From Hippopus hippopus (lineage: Eukaryota; Mollusca; Bivalvia; Cardiida; Cardiidae): a stretch of DNA of 64,000 nucleotides. Where the stretch lies: assembly GCA_946811185.2 (NCBI GenBank), contig OX328110.1, positions 12,628,516 through 12,692,515 of the forward strand. Reading direction: 5' to 3'. A program made the translations under genes and the position numbers. The notes under the pieces are model-generated. The model searched no databases. It was given only the letters and a program-made list of their open reading frames with translations, and was not told where the DNA came from. Position 1 is the first letter of the stretch. Every line of letters begins with the position of its first letter. Shown piece after piece: positions 48,650 through 58,292 of this stretch.

Positions 48650-51455
48650 AATTCAACAATTCAAAGAGTGTGTTACTATATATCTTACCTTTAACATTGA
48701 TTTTGCATTTTTTACAGTAGGTTATACAAAACAGATTACAAAAAGAAAACCAGAAAAACAGTTTTTTTTTTTTCTTTTCATTTTTTTTTTCAATTAATTC
48801 TAAACTTTTCCCTTTATTTGAATTGTATTTTACCAAAACGTTTGAATTGCAATATTCATTTTTTCTTTTTTTTTTCACAATATTCATCGCAAAATTTGGG
48901 ATCTTACTCCGGGCTTGATTTTTTACTTTATTTAATTATTTAGCAGTTTAAGGGCTAATTTTCATTAATTCAAACTTTCATTTCATCATTTTCAGATTAT
49001 ACACACACGACCGAACCGATTCCAGAGTTTTGACAGTTAAAGCCGATTTGAAGTGCCTTACTAAAACAACATTGAATAAAGGACCTGATTTTGGGGATTG
49101 TATAGTTGAAGTCAGCCACAATCAAGGAGAACTAAAGAAATTGGAAAAAATGTGTGAATATGGAATATGCATAAACAAATCAACATAGAACGATCATCAC
49201 TTATAATACCAATTTGAGTTTTAAATCGGTATTTAATTTGATTGAAAGTAAATATATGTATTTAAAATAAAAACGTATACTTTATACAGTATTTCTGCTT
49301 CAAAGTTAAAATACTAGAACAACTGGTAAAAAAGCTAGTTCAGTTATAACCGTGTTTTGTACTTGATTTTGAAGGAATATTACTTGTTACTGGTTCGTGA
49401 CTAAATTTGTTTTACATCGGATTGAAAGTGATAAAAAAGTGAAAAAAAAAACTGAAAAAAAGGGGGAAAGTACAAAGCCGACGTTGGACGGATGTGACGA
49501 AAAGAAAGATCTAGATGTGTAAGATATGTACATGTTAATGTTTTTATATTTCACATTAATTCGTGTATTGTTAAAACAATAAGAATTCCAGAGGAAAGTG
49601 ACAGACAGGCAGGATTTCACAAAAAAAATTAAGGATAAATGAAATGCATGACAAGCGAAATTCTTACGTTAAAGCTTGACTTTAAAAAAGAAAAAAAAAA
49701 TTAAGTCATTTAAATCAGAATGAAAAAATGCTAAAGAGGAAATAAATAACAGATAGACACGATGATTGTTTTTGCTGAATAAAAAATGCTGGCTATTTAA
49801 ATGATTTAAAACAGTGTAATTTGAAGTTAAAGTGTTCATGATAACCCAGGTTTACGTGGAGCTGTTTGAAGGAGCTATTTAACATGTCGTTTTTTCTCCT
49901 CCCTCTCTCTCTAATCTGAACCTTATTAACCAGCCAATCCAATACACCTGTCGAATGAGAGAGAAAAATTGTGCAAAAAATCTCTGGATGTTGTCTGAAT
50001 CCGATCTTACATGAAAAATAGATTTTTTGCTCCTATATTTCTGTGTTTGTTTGTGCAGTAATCGTTACAGCAAGGGATTCAATTCATTATTATGTGATAA
50101 TAAAAGTGGATATTTTATTTATTGTGTAGCAGACAAAGAAAATTATTTATACATAAATTTTAGATTCTCAAATGTGGTGAAAACAGATTTCATTGAAAAC
50201 AGACACGGGAGTCAAACTAAGGGGAAAAGCCAACGAATTGTGTAAAATGAAAAAAATATATCATTTATATAAAAAGGAAAAAATGGTGAAGTTGAAAGGA
50301 AAAATAGTATGATAGTTTCACCAGTGGTTGAAAACAGGTAGACATTAAATGATTATATATACAACAACGAGTGTTTTTTTGCTATATATCTGATCAAAAT
50401 TGAATAATTGGAAAATTATCGTCTGTTCAGGTTGGCTTGTTAAAAACGTTCGAAGAATGTTTAAGATTGTTTACACGTGTTACTATAAGTCCCAGAGCAC
50501 AATGCAGGGGGAATTGAATAATTGTTGATTAAGGCGTGCAGTACAACAGTCCAGGGGCTTTGATTTTCAACAATTACCAGGTTTCTGGCAGAGCCGTACA
50601 GGGCCATATGTCGAACATTTTTATGTCACATCTGTTGGTCTGGAGCCTTGCTTTAAGGAAGTGTAATTAAATTTATGTTATTGTGATTATTAAATAAGTA
50701 AAACTAGGTTGACAAGCGAATAAAAGTTACGAAACCGACAACGGATTTATACGTATATATCTGTATTTTTTTTTTCATTTCTCACTGCAGTGCATAGAAT
50801 TCATAAGGTCAAGGCTAGAGTTGCAGCATCGAGGGGTTAAAAGAGGCCGTCTTGCAATTGTTTCACGAAATTTCAATTTTAGAAGGTTGTGCTTTAAATT
50901 GACTTAAATAAAACTTCCTGGGCTAACGAACGACTGATTCAATTAGGAAATCCTGAGTGAATGCGCGTGCCGAGTTAAAGGACTTTACCAGGCCATTTCT
51001 TTTTTTTTTAAGAAAATTAAAGTACAACCTCTCGTTGACATAAAATTGCTGTGTTGAAAGAACATATCAATCATTCGATCACATTCTCTCAGAAATAACA
51101 GTCGAACAGAGAGTTTTCACAGTCGCTACAAAGTTAACGAAAAATCGACATTGATCTACAGGATAAAAGATATATCAGGGATTCAAAAATAAATAAGAGG
51201 TAAACTTTGAGTGGATATATTACAGTTTTAAAAAAAGAAAAAAAGAAAACTTAGTCGGAAAAAGTACATCGGTTTGCAATTAGAAAAAAGAACTGCAAAT
51301 TTATATAAGTAATTAAAACAAAAGGATAACTGAATGAATGAATTAGTAAATAATATAAAGTGTAAATGAAAGGAACATTGTAGAGGTTATATGGACATTA
51401 TTGTTGTGAATAAAAGTGATCAGTGAATTCGTTCATACTTTAAAAATAATTCAAA
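48650..51455 (+). promoter_or_regulatory. Repeat-poor 5' region of the Wnt11-like gene
   Basis: The longest stretch here with none of the A, B, C or SINE families. It runs up to the start codon at 51456 and so should contain promoter, 5' UTR and possibly enhancers. It is AT-rich with many poly-A and poly-T tracts (48765, 49440, 49690, 51240). A TATA-box-like TATATAAG is at 51302-51309. Transcription start and any 5' UTR intron cannot be fixed from sequence alone. Confidence 0.5.
51302..51309 (+). promoter_or_regulatory. Candidate TATA box
   Basis: TATATAAG, 147 bp upstream of the start codon, would place transcription start near 51335 and give a 5' UTR of about 120 bases. In such AT-rich DNA the match could be chance. 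Confidence 0.3.
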
Positions 51456-51541
51456 ATGGATTTAACTGTGTTGCCATCAACTTGGAGACTTCTGCTGCTG
51501 GTACTGGTGATTATCCAATCGTCATACAGTATCAAATGGCT
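51456..51541 (+). CDS. Wnt11: Exon 1 of a probable Wnt-11 secreted ligand (partial)
   Basis: ATG at 51456 has a strong context (A at -3, G at +4), and an in-frame TAA lies at 51447-51449, so the start is fixed. The 28 complete codons give a short N-region (MDLTVLPSTWR), a hydrophobic core (LLLLVLVII) and a cleavage-like QSSYS, a full signal peptide. The next residues are I-K-W and, once the split codon CT+N is completed, most likely L. From memory, mature vertebrate Wnt-11 proteins begin IKWLALSK, and other Wnts start differently. Wnt-11 is a secreted, lipid-modified Frizzled ligand with roles mainly in non-canonical signalling. The exon ends at GCT|GTAAGT in phase 2. Only about 28 of some 350 residues are here, so the family call rests on four residues plus architecture; another secreted protein is possible. 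Confidence 0.55.
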
Positions 51542-51547
51542 GTAAGT
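51542..51547 (+). other. Splice donor of exon 1
   Basis: GTAAGT directly after GGCT, a consensus donor. Reading through it gives a long artefactual frame that enters tetranucleotide repeats, which supports splicing here. Confidence 0.65.
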
Positions 51548-51550
51548 ACT

Positions 51551-51589
<39 letters not shown>

Positions 51590-51780
51590 TTCGTTCGTTC
51601 GTTCTTTCGTCTCGGCGTCCCTCCGTCCTTTCCTTTCCTTTCCTTTCTTCCTTCCATCCATCCTTCCTTCCTTCCTTCCTTTGTTCGTACGAATGTTCGT
51701 TCAGTCGTTCATTCATTCATTCATTCATTCATTCATTCATTCATTCATTCATTCATACATTCATTCATTCATTCTTTTTA
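51548..51780. repeat. Tetranucleotide microsatellite cluster
   Basis: Successive (TTTA)n, (TTCG)n, (TTCC)n with CCAT, and (ATTC)n tracts start within about ten bases of the exon 1 splice donor. Four different motifs in 230 bp is unusual. Confidence 0.93.
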
Positions 51781-51992
51781 TAATGAGTACTAGGCCCCTG
51801 CCCTCCCTTTTAAATTTCTTACCAACCCTTTACTTGATTTTTGGACAGTGTAGTTCAAGATCAGAGTGAAGTGATAATGCACTTTCTTTAATCCTTCATA
51901 AAAATAGAATGAGAGAAAAAAGAAACAATACAGCAGCAATTCTGAGCAATCTGCTGCTGCTTCGTTTTTGCTATAAAGATATCTCCCTTTAA

Positions 51993-52221
51993 CCCATTAC
52001 CACACAACAAAATTTTAGACCCGTCCAAATCCGAAGCATTATGCTGACGTCAAATTAAATCTGTATCTAAATTAAATTTGTGGATACAGTCTTTGATAGA
52101 GTAGAAAACATTGTGGGAAAAGGAGAAAATGCTGGTTACCAGCATTTTCTCCTTTTTCCACAATGTTTTCAAAAGTCTTCTTTCTGAAGGTCGGCAAAAG
52201 TCGGCGTTGTATGGTAAAGGA
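51993..52221 (-). mobile_element. MITE B
   Basis: TTAA (51989-51992) CCCATTACCACACAACAAAA, GACGTCAAATTAAATCTG, perfect centre GCTGGTTACCAGC, right end TTGTATGGTAAAGGA. Confidence 0.9.
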
Positions 52222-52243
52222 TTCAGTAAATGCCTATAATTAA

Positions 52244-52544
52244 CCCCATACCAAACAATCTGGAGTTTTAACGACCCTGAAGAAAAAGGCTTTCTAAAAC
52301 ATTGTGGTAAAAGGAGAAAATGCTGGTTACCACAATGTTTCATACCATTTCATAGACTTTTTCCAACAATCCTTTCTACCCTTTATCGCCTTTTATCACA
52401 ATGTTTTCTACCCTTTCAGAAACCTTTTTCCACAATGCCTCCTACCCTTTCATAGACAGAATTCATGATTTCATTTTAATTTGATTTGTCGCCTGCAAAT
52501 GCTATCAACATGATACGGAACAAAATTTTATCGACAGGCAAAGG
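52244..52544 (+). mobile_element. MITE B with amplified right stem
   Basis: TTAA (52240-52243) CCCCATACCAAACAATCTGG. The right stem piece CACAATGTTTTCTACCCTTT is present about four times (52337, 52373, 52408, 52431) with drift, making this copy 300 bp. Ends ATCGACAGGCAAAGG. Confidence 0.88.
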
Positions 52545-52549
52545 CCCAA

Positions 52550-52925
52550 TGGCAGCCAAAACAGAAAACGGTGCTGGTGTTAAAATAAATTCATATTTTT
52601 AATCATACATTTTGAGAGTATGGAAAATAATGCGAAGATGACAATCTGTTATTGTGCGGTCGGTCCAAGCGTTAGTCGCTGGCAGAAAAATGTATTTTAA
52701 AATCAGATAAAAAGTGAATAAAAGTTAAAGCGACCTGGCAACATTTAACATAGTTTCAAAATTCATTTTTCTGCCAGCGACTAACACTTGGACCAACCGT
52801 ACAATAACAGATCGTCATCTTCACAATTATTTCCATACTTTTAAATGTTATGATTTAAATTTAAACGCATTTTAAAACCGACATTGTTTACATTTGGCTT
52901 CTACTGGGTCTTTACAGAACTACAC
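52550..52925. mobile_element. Element K, best copy
   Basis: Arms GGTCCAAGCGTTAGTCGCTG and GGCAGAAAAATGTATTTTAA pair with TTCATTTTTCTGCCAGCGAC and TAACACTTGGACC. Outer arms GCGAAGATGACAATCTGTTA and AACAGATCGTCATCTTCACA also pair. Ends in GGCTTCTACTGGGTC. Confidence 0.82.
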
Positions 52926-53066
52926 GCCGTAAGTCTTCATTTTCGCGTATGTTGTTAGTACTCAATAAATTTCTTTGAACGGTACAACTTTAATGAATAC
53001 CTACAACATTGGTTTTAGTAAAAAACTTACCAGAAATAACTCGTTTAACCCCAACACACCCCTTAA

Positions 53067-53281
53067 TTCTTTTCCATACAACAAAATTTTAGATTAGTCC
53101 AAATTGACAATTTTCAGACGACGAAACAATTGTGACTCAAAAATTTAAATGTGGTTTGGGAAGGGTAGAAAACATTATGGGAAAAGGAGAAAATGCTGGT
53201 TACCAGCATTTTCTCCTTTTTCCACAATGTTTTCAGAAGTCTTCTTGTTTAGGGTCGTTAAAACTCAGAAATGTGTGCTAA
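53067..53281 (-). mobile_element. MITE B
   Basis: TTAA (53063-53066) TTCTTTTCCATACAACAAAA, core centre GCTGGTTACCAGC, right end AGAAATGTGTGCTAAA fused to the next B. Confidence 0.88.
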
Positions 53282-53480
53282 ATACCAGATGATAAAATTT
53301 TTGACTTGTCCATTTTTTTTAAAGTACAGACTCAAAGAATAAAAGGTGTCTTCCTATTGGTAGAAAACATTGTGGGTGACGGAGGAAATGCCTGTGACCG
53401 AGATTTTCTCCCTTTTTCACGATGTTTTCAAGAGATCATCTTTGTCAGGGTCGTTAAGTATATTGTGCCTGATTTAATAA
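53282..53480 (-). mobile_element. MITE B, head to tail with the previous one
   Basis: ATACCAGATGATAAAATTTT, a core with altered stems (GGGTGACGGAGGAAATGCCT), GTCAGGGTCGTTAAGTATAT. A second case of B elements joined end to end. Confidence 0.78.
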
Positions 53481-53664
53481 TATGTTCTATTCTGTTCTGA
53501 TAAAATTAGGGAATGGTTGGCGAAAAATGAACTAATCTGAACCTATTTCCAGAAGAGTACTATTAAACAATGGGACGTCGTGATAAATCAAATTAAATCG
53601 AAAATTCTTATGCACTGAACAATGCAGCCGTTTTTTGATTCCCTCCCTCGCTGCCAATAAACTC

Positions 53665-53735
53665 AATCCTTTACGAAATATTAATGAAAACATTGAGAAA
53701 AATCTAAGCCTTTTGAAAACTTTGAAGAACTGACT
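53665..53735 (+). mobile_element. MITE B remnant
   Basis: TCAATCCTTTACGAAATATT, GAAAACATTGAGAAAAATC and CCTTTTGAAAACTTTG. No palindrome. Confidence 0.4.
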
Positions 53736-53737
53736 GA

Positions 53738-53951
53738 ATTGATCGAATGAATGGTGTTTTTACTCCGCTTTCAACATTATTTCAGTCATATCACGGCGAC
53801 AGCTCGCATATTCATGTATGTCCTGGGTTTCATCAGAGCTCAGCTCGGCTCTGAAGTGTCTTGCCCAAGGGCCTATTGGTTCCAGTGAGGCTCAAACCCG
53901 AGGCCTTGAGGGTGCGAGTCCTACACTCTATTACTGAACCACGCAGGACTC
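53738..53951 (-). mobile_element. SINE S2
   Basis: GAATGGTGTTTTTACTCCGC, CACGGCGACAGCTCGCATAT, TTGCCCAAGGGCC, then a head whose reverse complement has GTCCTGCGTGGTTCAG and GGGTTTGAGCC. Confidence 0.85.
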
Positions 53952-54039
53952 CAACATCGAGGGAAACGGAGATAGAAAATTTCTTATTTGTCGAACAATG
54001 CATCCATTTTTTTTTTTCTTTCACTCCCTCCATGTCAAT

Positions 54040-54092
54040 TAACACAGTCTTTTAACTACCCTGAGGGAAGAAGATTTTTGAAAGCATTGTGC
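54040..54092 (+). mobile_element. MITE B fragment before a SINE
   Basis: CAGTCTTTTAACTACCCTGA and AGATTTTTGAAAGCATTGTG stop exactly where S2 sequence begins. Confidence 0.55.
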
Positions 54093-54258
54093 TCACACAT
54101 TCATGTATTTCCTTGATTTCACTAGTACTAGGCTAGGGATCTGAAGTATCTTGCCCAAGAACACTCCTCGAAAAACACAGGTGATCGAATGAGGCTCGAA
54201 CCCGGGGTCTCCAGGTCACGAGTCCTTCCCTTTACCACTGATCCGCGCTGGACCCCTC
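54093..54258 (-). mobile_element. SINE S2, tail truncated
   Basis: CTCACACATTCATGTATTTC, CTTGCCCAAGAACACTCC, then a head with GGCTCGAACCCGGGGTC and CCACTGATCCGCGCTGG. Confidence 0.82.
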
Positions 54259-54367
54259 GTCTGTGGAGAGTCATCCTCGGAGCCCTGGATCATAACCATT
54301 TTCTGTCAGTAAAAGATACCAAGATGTTGCGATTTTTAAACTTTGTTTCCGTCAGACCGACAAACAA

Positions 54368-54629
54368 AATACATAGGCTGCGCTGTTGCAAAATCGGGTT
54401 TAATGCATACCCATTATTTATAACACCAAGTAGGTCATTGCATAATTATGGATCTATTAAATTCATTTTGCATTACAAACCTTTGAATGGAGGTAGACTG
54501 GTCTTTTGACAAGAAGGAAATTTACAAATGGCAAAAAGTATCGACTCATGTCAGCCTGCGCGGACTGCGCAGGCTGACATGAGTCGACACTTTTTGTAGA
54601 TGCATGAAACCATTTTACAGAGTACGGCC
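54368..54629 (+). mobile_element. MITE C, ends worn
   Basis: GGCTGCGCTGTTGCAAAATC to AGAGTACGGCCC. The core ATGTCAGCCTGCGCGGACTG with its complement is intact. Confidence 0.85.
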
Positions 54630-54639
54630 CACCTACAGT

Positions 54640-54712
54640 AGATAGTTTATATCCAAGACCAGAATGCTCTTAAATACTCAAAAGTCTGATCTTGATCTAC
54701 ACTATCTTACAA
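54640..54712. mobile_element. MITE A core, degraded
   Basis: GATAGTTTATATCCAAGACC and AGTCTGATCTTGATCTACAC. The loop is enlarged. Confidence 0.6.
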
Positions 54713-55018
54713 AGCAAAAAATTGTGTATATGTGCCGAACATTTTAAAGTTTAATCGCAGGCATTTTATTTAGTGCCCCGAAAAATTTATACCTTACCTA
54801 AATTAAAACTAATCTTGCGGTATAAATCCATCATCTCTGACCTGCCCGAGCATAAATAAAACTACACACATTTATTAATGACGTCATTTGAGTTCATTCA
54901 TTTCTTTTAACAGTGGCCACACTTCTTTATTGTCAATGCATCAATTGTTAAACCATTACCTTCTTTAGAAGTCGAAATGCTTTCTTTTGTCACAATATTT
55001 TCATTTATATTCATAAAC
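54713..55018. other. Mostly unplaced, with a B-like scrap
   Basis: AT-rich. At 54950-55012, AACCATTACCTTC, GAAATGCTTTCTTTTGTCAC and AATATTTTC resemble the GAAATTGCT-type B hairpin, one side only. Confidence 0.4.
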
Positions 55019-55166
55019 GAGTCATTCTCTTTGAAAAAGGGACTTAATGCATCTGCAAAAAGTATCGACCCAAGTCAGCCTGCGCAGTGCGCGCAGGCTG
55101 ACCTCGGTCGAAATCTTTTGCTATTGGTCAATTTTTACATGTCCAAGGACCATTCTACCTCACTGC
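55019..55166 (-). mobile_element. MITE C, right end cut
   Basis: GAGTCATTCTCTTTGAAAAA, core GTCAGCCTGCGCAGTGCGCG, TCCAAGGACCATTCTACCTC. The rest is missing. Confidence 0.82.
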
Positions 55167-55196
55167 ATTTTTGGCAATTATTTTGTGTGTTCGAAT

Positions 55197-55410
55197 CATC
55201 TTTTACGCTGCTTTCAATAGTATTTCATTCATATCAACCTCCTTCTTGACAGCTTCTCCTGAGTTCTCCGGCGGGCTATAAGGCCATGGCTCTGGAATGC
55301 CTCGGCCAATAGCACTCCAATGCATTTCCAGTGCGGTGCACCAAGCCGGCATTGAACCAGGATTTTCTGATAACAAACCTTACATCATAACGCTCGAAGC
55401 CATGTAAAGG
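55197..55410 (-). mobile_element. SINE S2, diverged
   Basis: CTTTTACGCTGCTTTCAATA, CATGGCTCTGGAATGCCTCG, AGCACTCCAATGCATTTCC, head with GCATTGAACCAGG. Confidence 0.7.
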
Positions 55411-55464
55411 CTCCATTAAAATGTTTTAACCGCAAACGGAGGCATTTATAATACATCAGGTTTT

Positions 55465-55600
55465 TCGTGGGTGTATCAGTGGGCAAGACACTCAGATTCA
55501 TGGCCTGGTAGATCTACTGAGGAAACCCAGGACACGCATGAATAAGTGAGCGGCTTTGAACGTGCTGTCTGAACTAAAATAGACACTGATTGATTGATAT
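55465..55600 (+). mobile_element. SINE S2 tail
   Basis: GTGGGCAAGACACTCAGATT, AACCCAGGACACGCATGAAT, AAGTGAGCGGC, and GATTGATTGATA at the end. Confidence 0.6.
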
Positions 55601-55602
55601 TC

Positions 55603-55912
55603 GTTTATTTTTCCTTGCAAACGGTTGCCCATAGGGGCCACGCCACCAGACGACAGTTAATTATGTTTTTATGGGAAATAGTGCAAAGATGCAGGACGAA
55701 ACCCATCGCAGGTCACGCCTGGTTCTTTGACGTTTTCAGTGTATAAAACCGTCAAATTGGACCAAGGTATAAAGTCTCATCCCGAAAACTTTGACTAGAT
55801 TTTAGTAATTTTTGGGTGGCCAGCTGTGGGAATGGAACCCAAACTCACAACTGGCCCGAGAATTGACGTTGACACGTCTCATGCTGTACCACCTGAGTTA
55901 TTGGGGACTGGT
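55603..55912 (-). mobile_element. SINE S3
   Basis: CAAACGGTTGCCCATAGGGG, GATGCAGGACGAAACCCATC, AAAGTCTCATCCCGAAAAC and a worn head ATGGAACCCAAACTC. It directly follows an S2 tail, head outward. Confidence 0.82.
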
Positions 55913-56159
55913 ATTTCAAGAATAAACTTTTTCTCTTTGTCTTAACATGTACGAGTATTTCTATATAAGATATAGAAATTGTTACAAATTGCATTTGTCT
56001 GTAGATTTCTCCCTCCCCTACATTTCTAAAACCTTTTCATTGAGTTTGCTTCCCGAGAGCAGATTTTTTTTTCGCGCATAAGTAAAACATGAATAATAAT
56101 TAATTTGCATAATTTAGATAGACATGTTACACCTTTAAAAGCGGCTGTGTCTGTTTTAA

Positions 56160-56387
56160 CTCTTAACCAAAATTTTTTTTTTCCAAGTCACAACTACGTG
56201 CAAGAAGGCTTTAGAAAACATTGTGGGGAAAAAAAGAGAAAATGCTGGTAACCAGCATTTTCTCCTTTTACCGCAATGTTTTCTTTTCTTCCCAAGACAA
56301 ATACTATCATTTAATTCAAAATTAATATGTCGTGTGCCAATGCTTTCAATCTAGAAATGTCGAAATTTTTTTTCTTCTGGCAAGGAA
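56160..56387 (+). mobile_element. MITE B, array unit 1
   Basis: TTAA (56156-56159) CTCTTAACCAAAATTTTT to TTCTTCTGGCAAGGAA, followed by TTAA (56388-56391). Core centre GCTGGTAACCAGC. Confidence 0.93.
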
Positions 56388-56391
56388 TTAA

Positions 56392-56604
56392 CCCCTTTCT
56401 AAACAACACTGAGTTTTAACGTCCCTTATGAATAAACTGTGGAAAAAGAAGAAAATGCTTGTAACCAGAATTTCCTCCTTTTCCCACAACTTTTTTTTTA
56501 CCTTGTCAAATATAAATACCAGCGTTTAAAACAAATTCAATTTGTCGTCTGTAAATGCTTTGAATTCGGAAGAGTTCAACTTTTTTTTTTCGTCTGGTAA
56601 AGAG
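56392..56604 (+). mobile_element. MITE B, array unit 2
   Basis: CCCCTTTCTAAACAACACTG to TCGTCTGGTAAAGAG, then TTAA (56605-56608). The core has lost its inner left stem (AAATGCTTGTAACCAG). Confidence 0.92.
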
Positions 56605-56608
56605 TTAA

Positions 56609-56828
56609 CCCTTTACCACACAATCTCGAGTTTTAACGAACCTGAGAAAGAAGCCTTTTGAAAACATTGTGGTAAAAGGAGAAAATGCTGGTGACCAGCA
56701 TTTTCTCCTTTTCCCACAATGTTTTCAACTCTATCAAAGTCAAAATTGATCTTTTGAGCCACATATAAATTGTCGTCTGCTGAGACTTTCAGATCGGTAT
56801 TCTAACAATTTTTTCGTCTGGTAGATAG
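56609..56828 (+). mobile_element. MITE B, array unit 3
   Basis: CCCTTTACCACACAATCTCG, then the diagnostic TTTTAACGAACCTGAGAAAG, centre GCTGGTGACCAGC, right end TTCGTCTGGTAGATAG with TTAG at the joint. Confidence 0.94.
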
Positions 56829-56832
56829 TTAG

Positions 56833-57052
56833 CCCTTTTCCACACAATCCCGAGTTTTAACGAACCTGAGACAGAAGCCCTATGAAAACATTATGGAAAA
56901 AGGGGAAAATGCTGGTGATCAGGATTTTCTCCTTTTACCACAATGTTTTCTACTTTATTAAAGATAAAGTTTACTTTTTTAGCCACAGTTAAATTGTCGT
57001 CTGCAGATGCTTTCAATTCGGTAGTCTAACATTTTTTTCGTAAGGTAAAGGG
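56833..57052 (+). mobile_element. MITE B, array unit 4
   Basis: CCCTTTTCCACACAATCCCG, the same AACGAACCTGAG, centre GCTGGTGATCAGG, right end TTCGTAAGGTAAAGG with GGTAA at the joint. Confidence 0.93.
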
Positions 57053-57056
57053 GTAA

Positions 57057-57279
57057 CCCTTTACCTCACAATCTCGAGTTTTAACGAACCTGAGAAAGAA
57101 GCCTTTTGAAAACATTGTGGTAAAAGGAGAAAATGCTGGTAACCAGCATTTTCTTCTTTTCCCACAATGTTTTCAACCCTATCAAAGGCAAATTTTATCT
57201 TTTGAGCCACATTTAAATTGTCGTCTCTGCAGATGCTTTGAATTTTATATAATCAAACTATTTTTCGTCTGGTAAAGAG
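57057..57279 (+). mobile_element. MITE B, array unit 5
   Basis: CCCTTTACCTCACAATCTCG, AACGAACCTGAGAAAGAAGC, centre GCTGGTAACCAGC, right end TTCGTCTGGTAAAGAG. Closest to unit 3. Confidence 0.94.
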
Positions 57280-57500
57280 TTATAAAAGCTAATTGATTTT
57301 AATACAGCTTTTCATCCCGTTTTCAGAGATTTGAATTATGATTAATTTCGTCGACTTTTCGATGTAATCTGTCATCATTAATACACATCAATAAGTAAAC
57401 GTTATTCGAGTTTTAGAAAATTTGAATTCGAATGACAAATTATTTTGTCTTCATGACATGTGGTTTTATAGAAATAAACAAAATAATTGTTACTGATTAA

Positions 57501-57710
57501 CTCTTTTTCCAAACGAAAAAATTTTTAGGCTTAACCAAATTGAAAGCAATTGCAGACGACAAATTTGATTTTGTTAAAATGATGTGATTTGCCTTTGGAA
57601 GGGTAGAAAATGTTGTGGGAAAAGGAGAAAATGCTGGTTACCAGCATTTTCTCATTTTCCCACAAAATTTTCCTAAGCTTTCTTTCCGCAGTAGACAACT
57701 TTGAATTGAA
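57501..57710 (-). mobile_element. MITE B
   Basis: TTAA (57497-57500) CTCTTTTTCCAAACGAAAAA, GAAAGCAATTGCAGACGACA, near-perfect core, right end lost near CAACTTTGAATTGAACCC. Confidence 0.88.
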
Positions 57711-57804
57711 CCCAGTAAGATATGGGAAAATATAATAAAATAAGTGATATAATAAGAATTATTACCATTTCCGAGAAGATAAAATTTTATACGACATATT
57801 TTAG

Positions 57805-57910
57805 TATTCATTCCCCTCTCTCTCTCTCTCTTTCTCTCTCTCTCCCCTCCCTCTCTCTCTCTCTCTCTCACTCTCCCTCCCTCCCTCCCTCTCCCCCCCT
57901 CTCCCCCCCC

Positions 57911-57963
<53 letters not shown>

Positions 57964-58128
57964 CTGATCATTGTTTCGACGATGGTTATGTAGGAATGCA
58001 GCCTGTTGCTTGGGAAGAATATTGTACGAAGTACTGGTAAATGAAAATCCAGAAAAGCATGGATATGTGCACTGGCCGCCATGATATGACTGAAATAATG
58101 TTGAAAACGAAGTTAAACATTCCAGCTA
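57805..58128 (+). mobile_element. SINE S1 containing an expanded (CT)n tract
   Basis: TATTCATTCCCCTCTC leads into CT repeats, and CTCTCCGCTGATCATTGTTT leads out; other S1 copies have ATTCATTCCTCTCTCACTGC in between. Body and tail (GCACTGGCCGCCATGATATG, GTTGAAAACGAAGTTAAAC) follow normally. The head side is missing. Confidence 0.82.
57815..57961. repeat. (CT)n microsatellite inside a SINE
   Basis: About 147 bp of CT with CCCT and CCCC interruptions. It occupies the place of the short CTCTCTC run in SINE S1. Confidence 0.93.
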
Positions 58129-58141
58129 ACAAACAAACAAA

Positions 58142-58292
58142 AAAATGACGGAATTTGTCTTGAAAAGGATATAAAACATTGTGGGAAAAGAAGAAAATGC
58201 TGATTACCTGCATTTTCTTCTTTTCCCACGATGTTTTCAAAAGCCTCCGTTCTCTGAGTAGTTAAAACTCTGCATTGTTTGGCATAGATTCA
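58142..58292 (-). mobile_element. MITE B, left end lost
   Basis: GATATAAAACATTGTGGGAA, GAAGAAAATGCTGATTACCT, CATTTTCTTCTTTTCCCACG, then CTGCATTGTTTGGCATAG. Both stems carry the matching AAGAA/TTCTT change. Confidence 0.82.

Noticed and set aside
51416..51793. 125-codon frame through the Wnt-like exon
   Set aside because: It uses a different frame from the signal peptide and runs through a consensus splice donor into tetranucleotide repeats.
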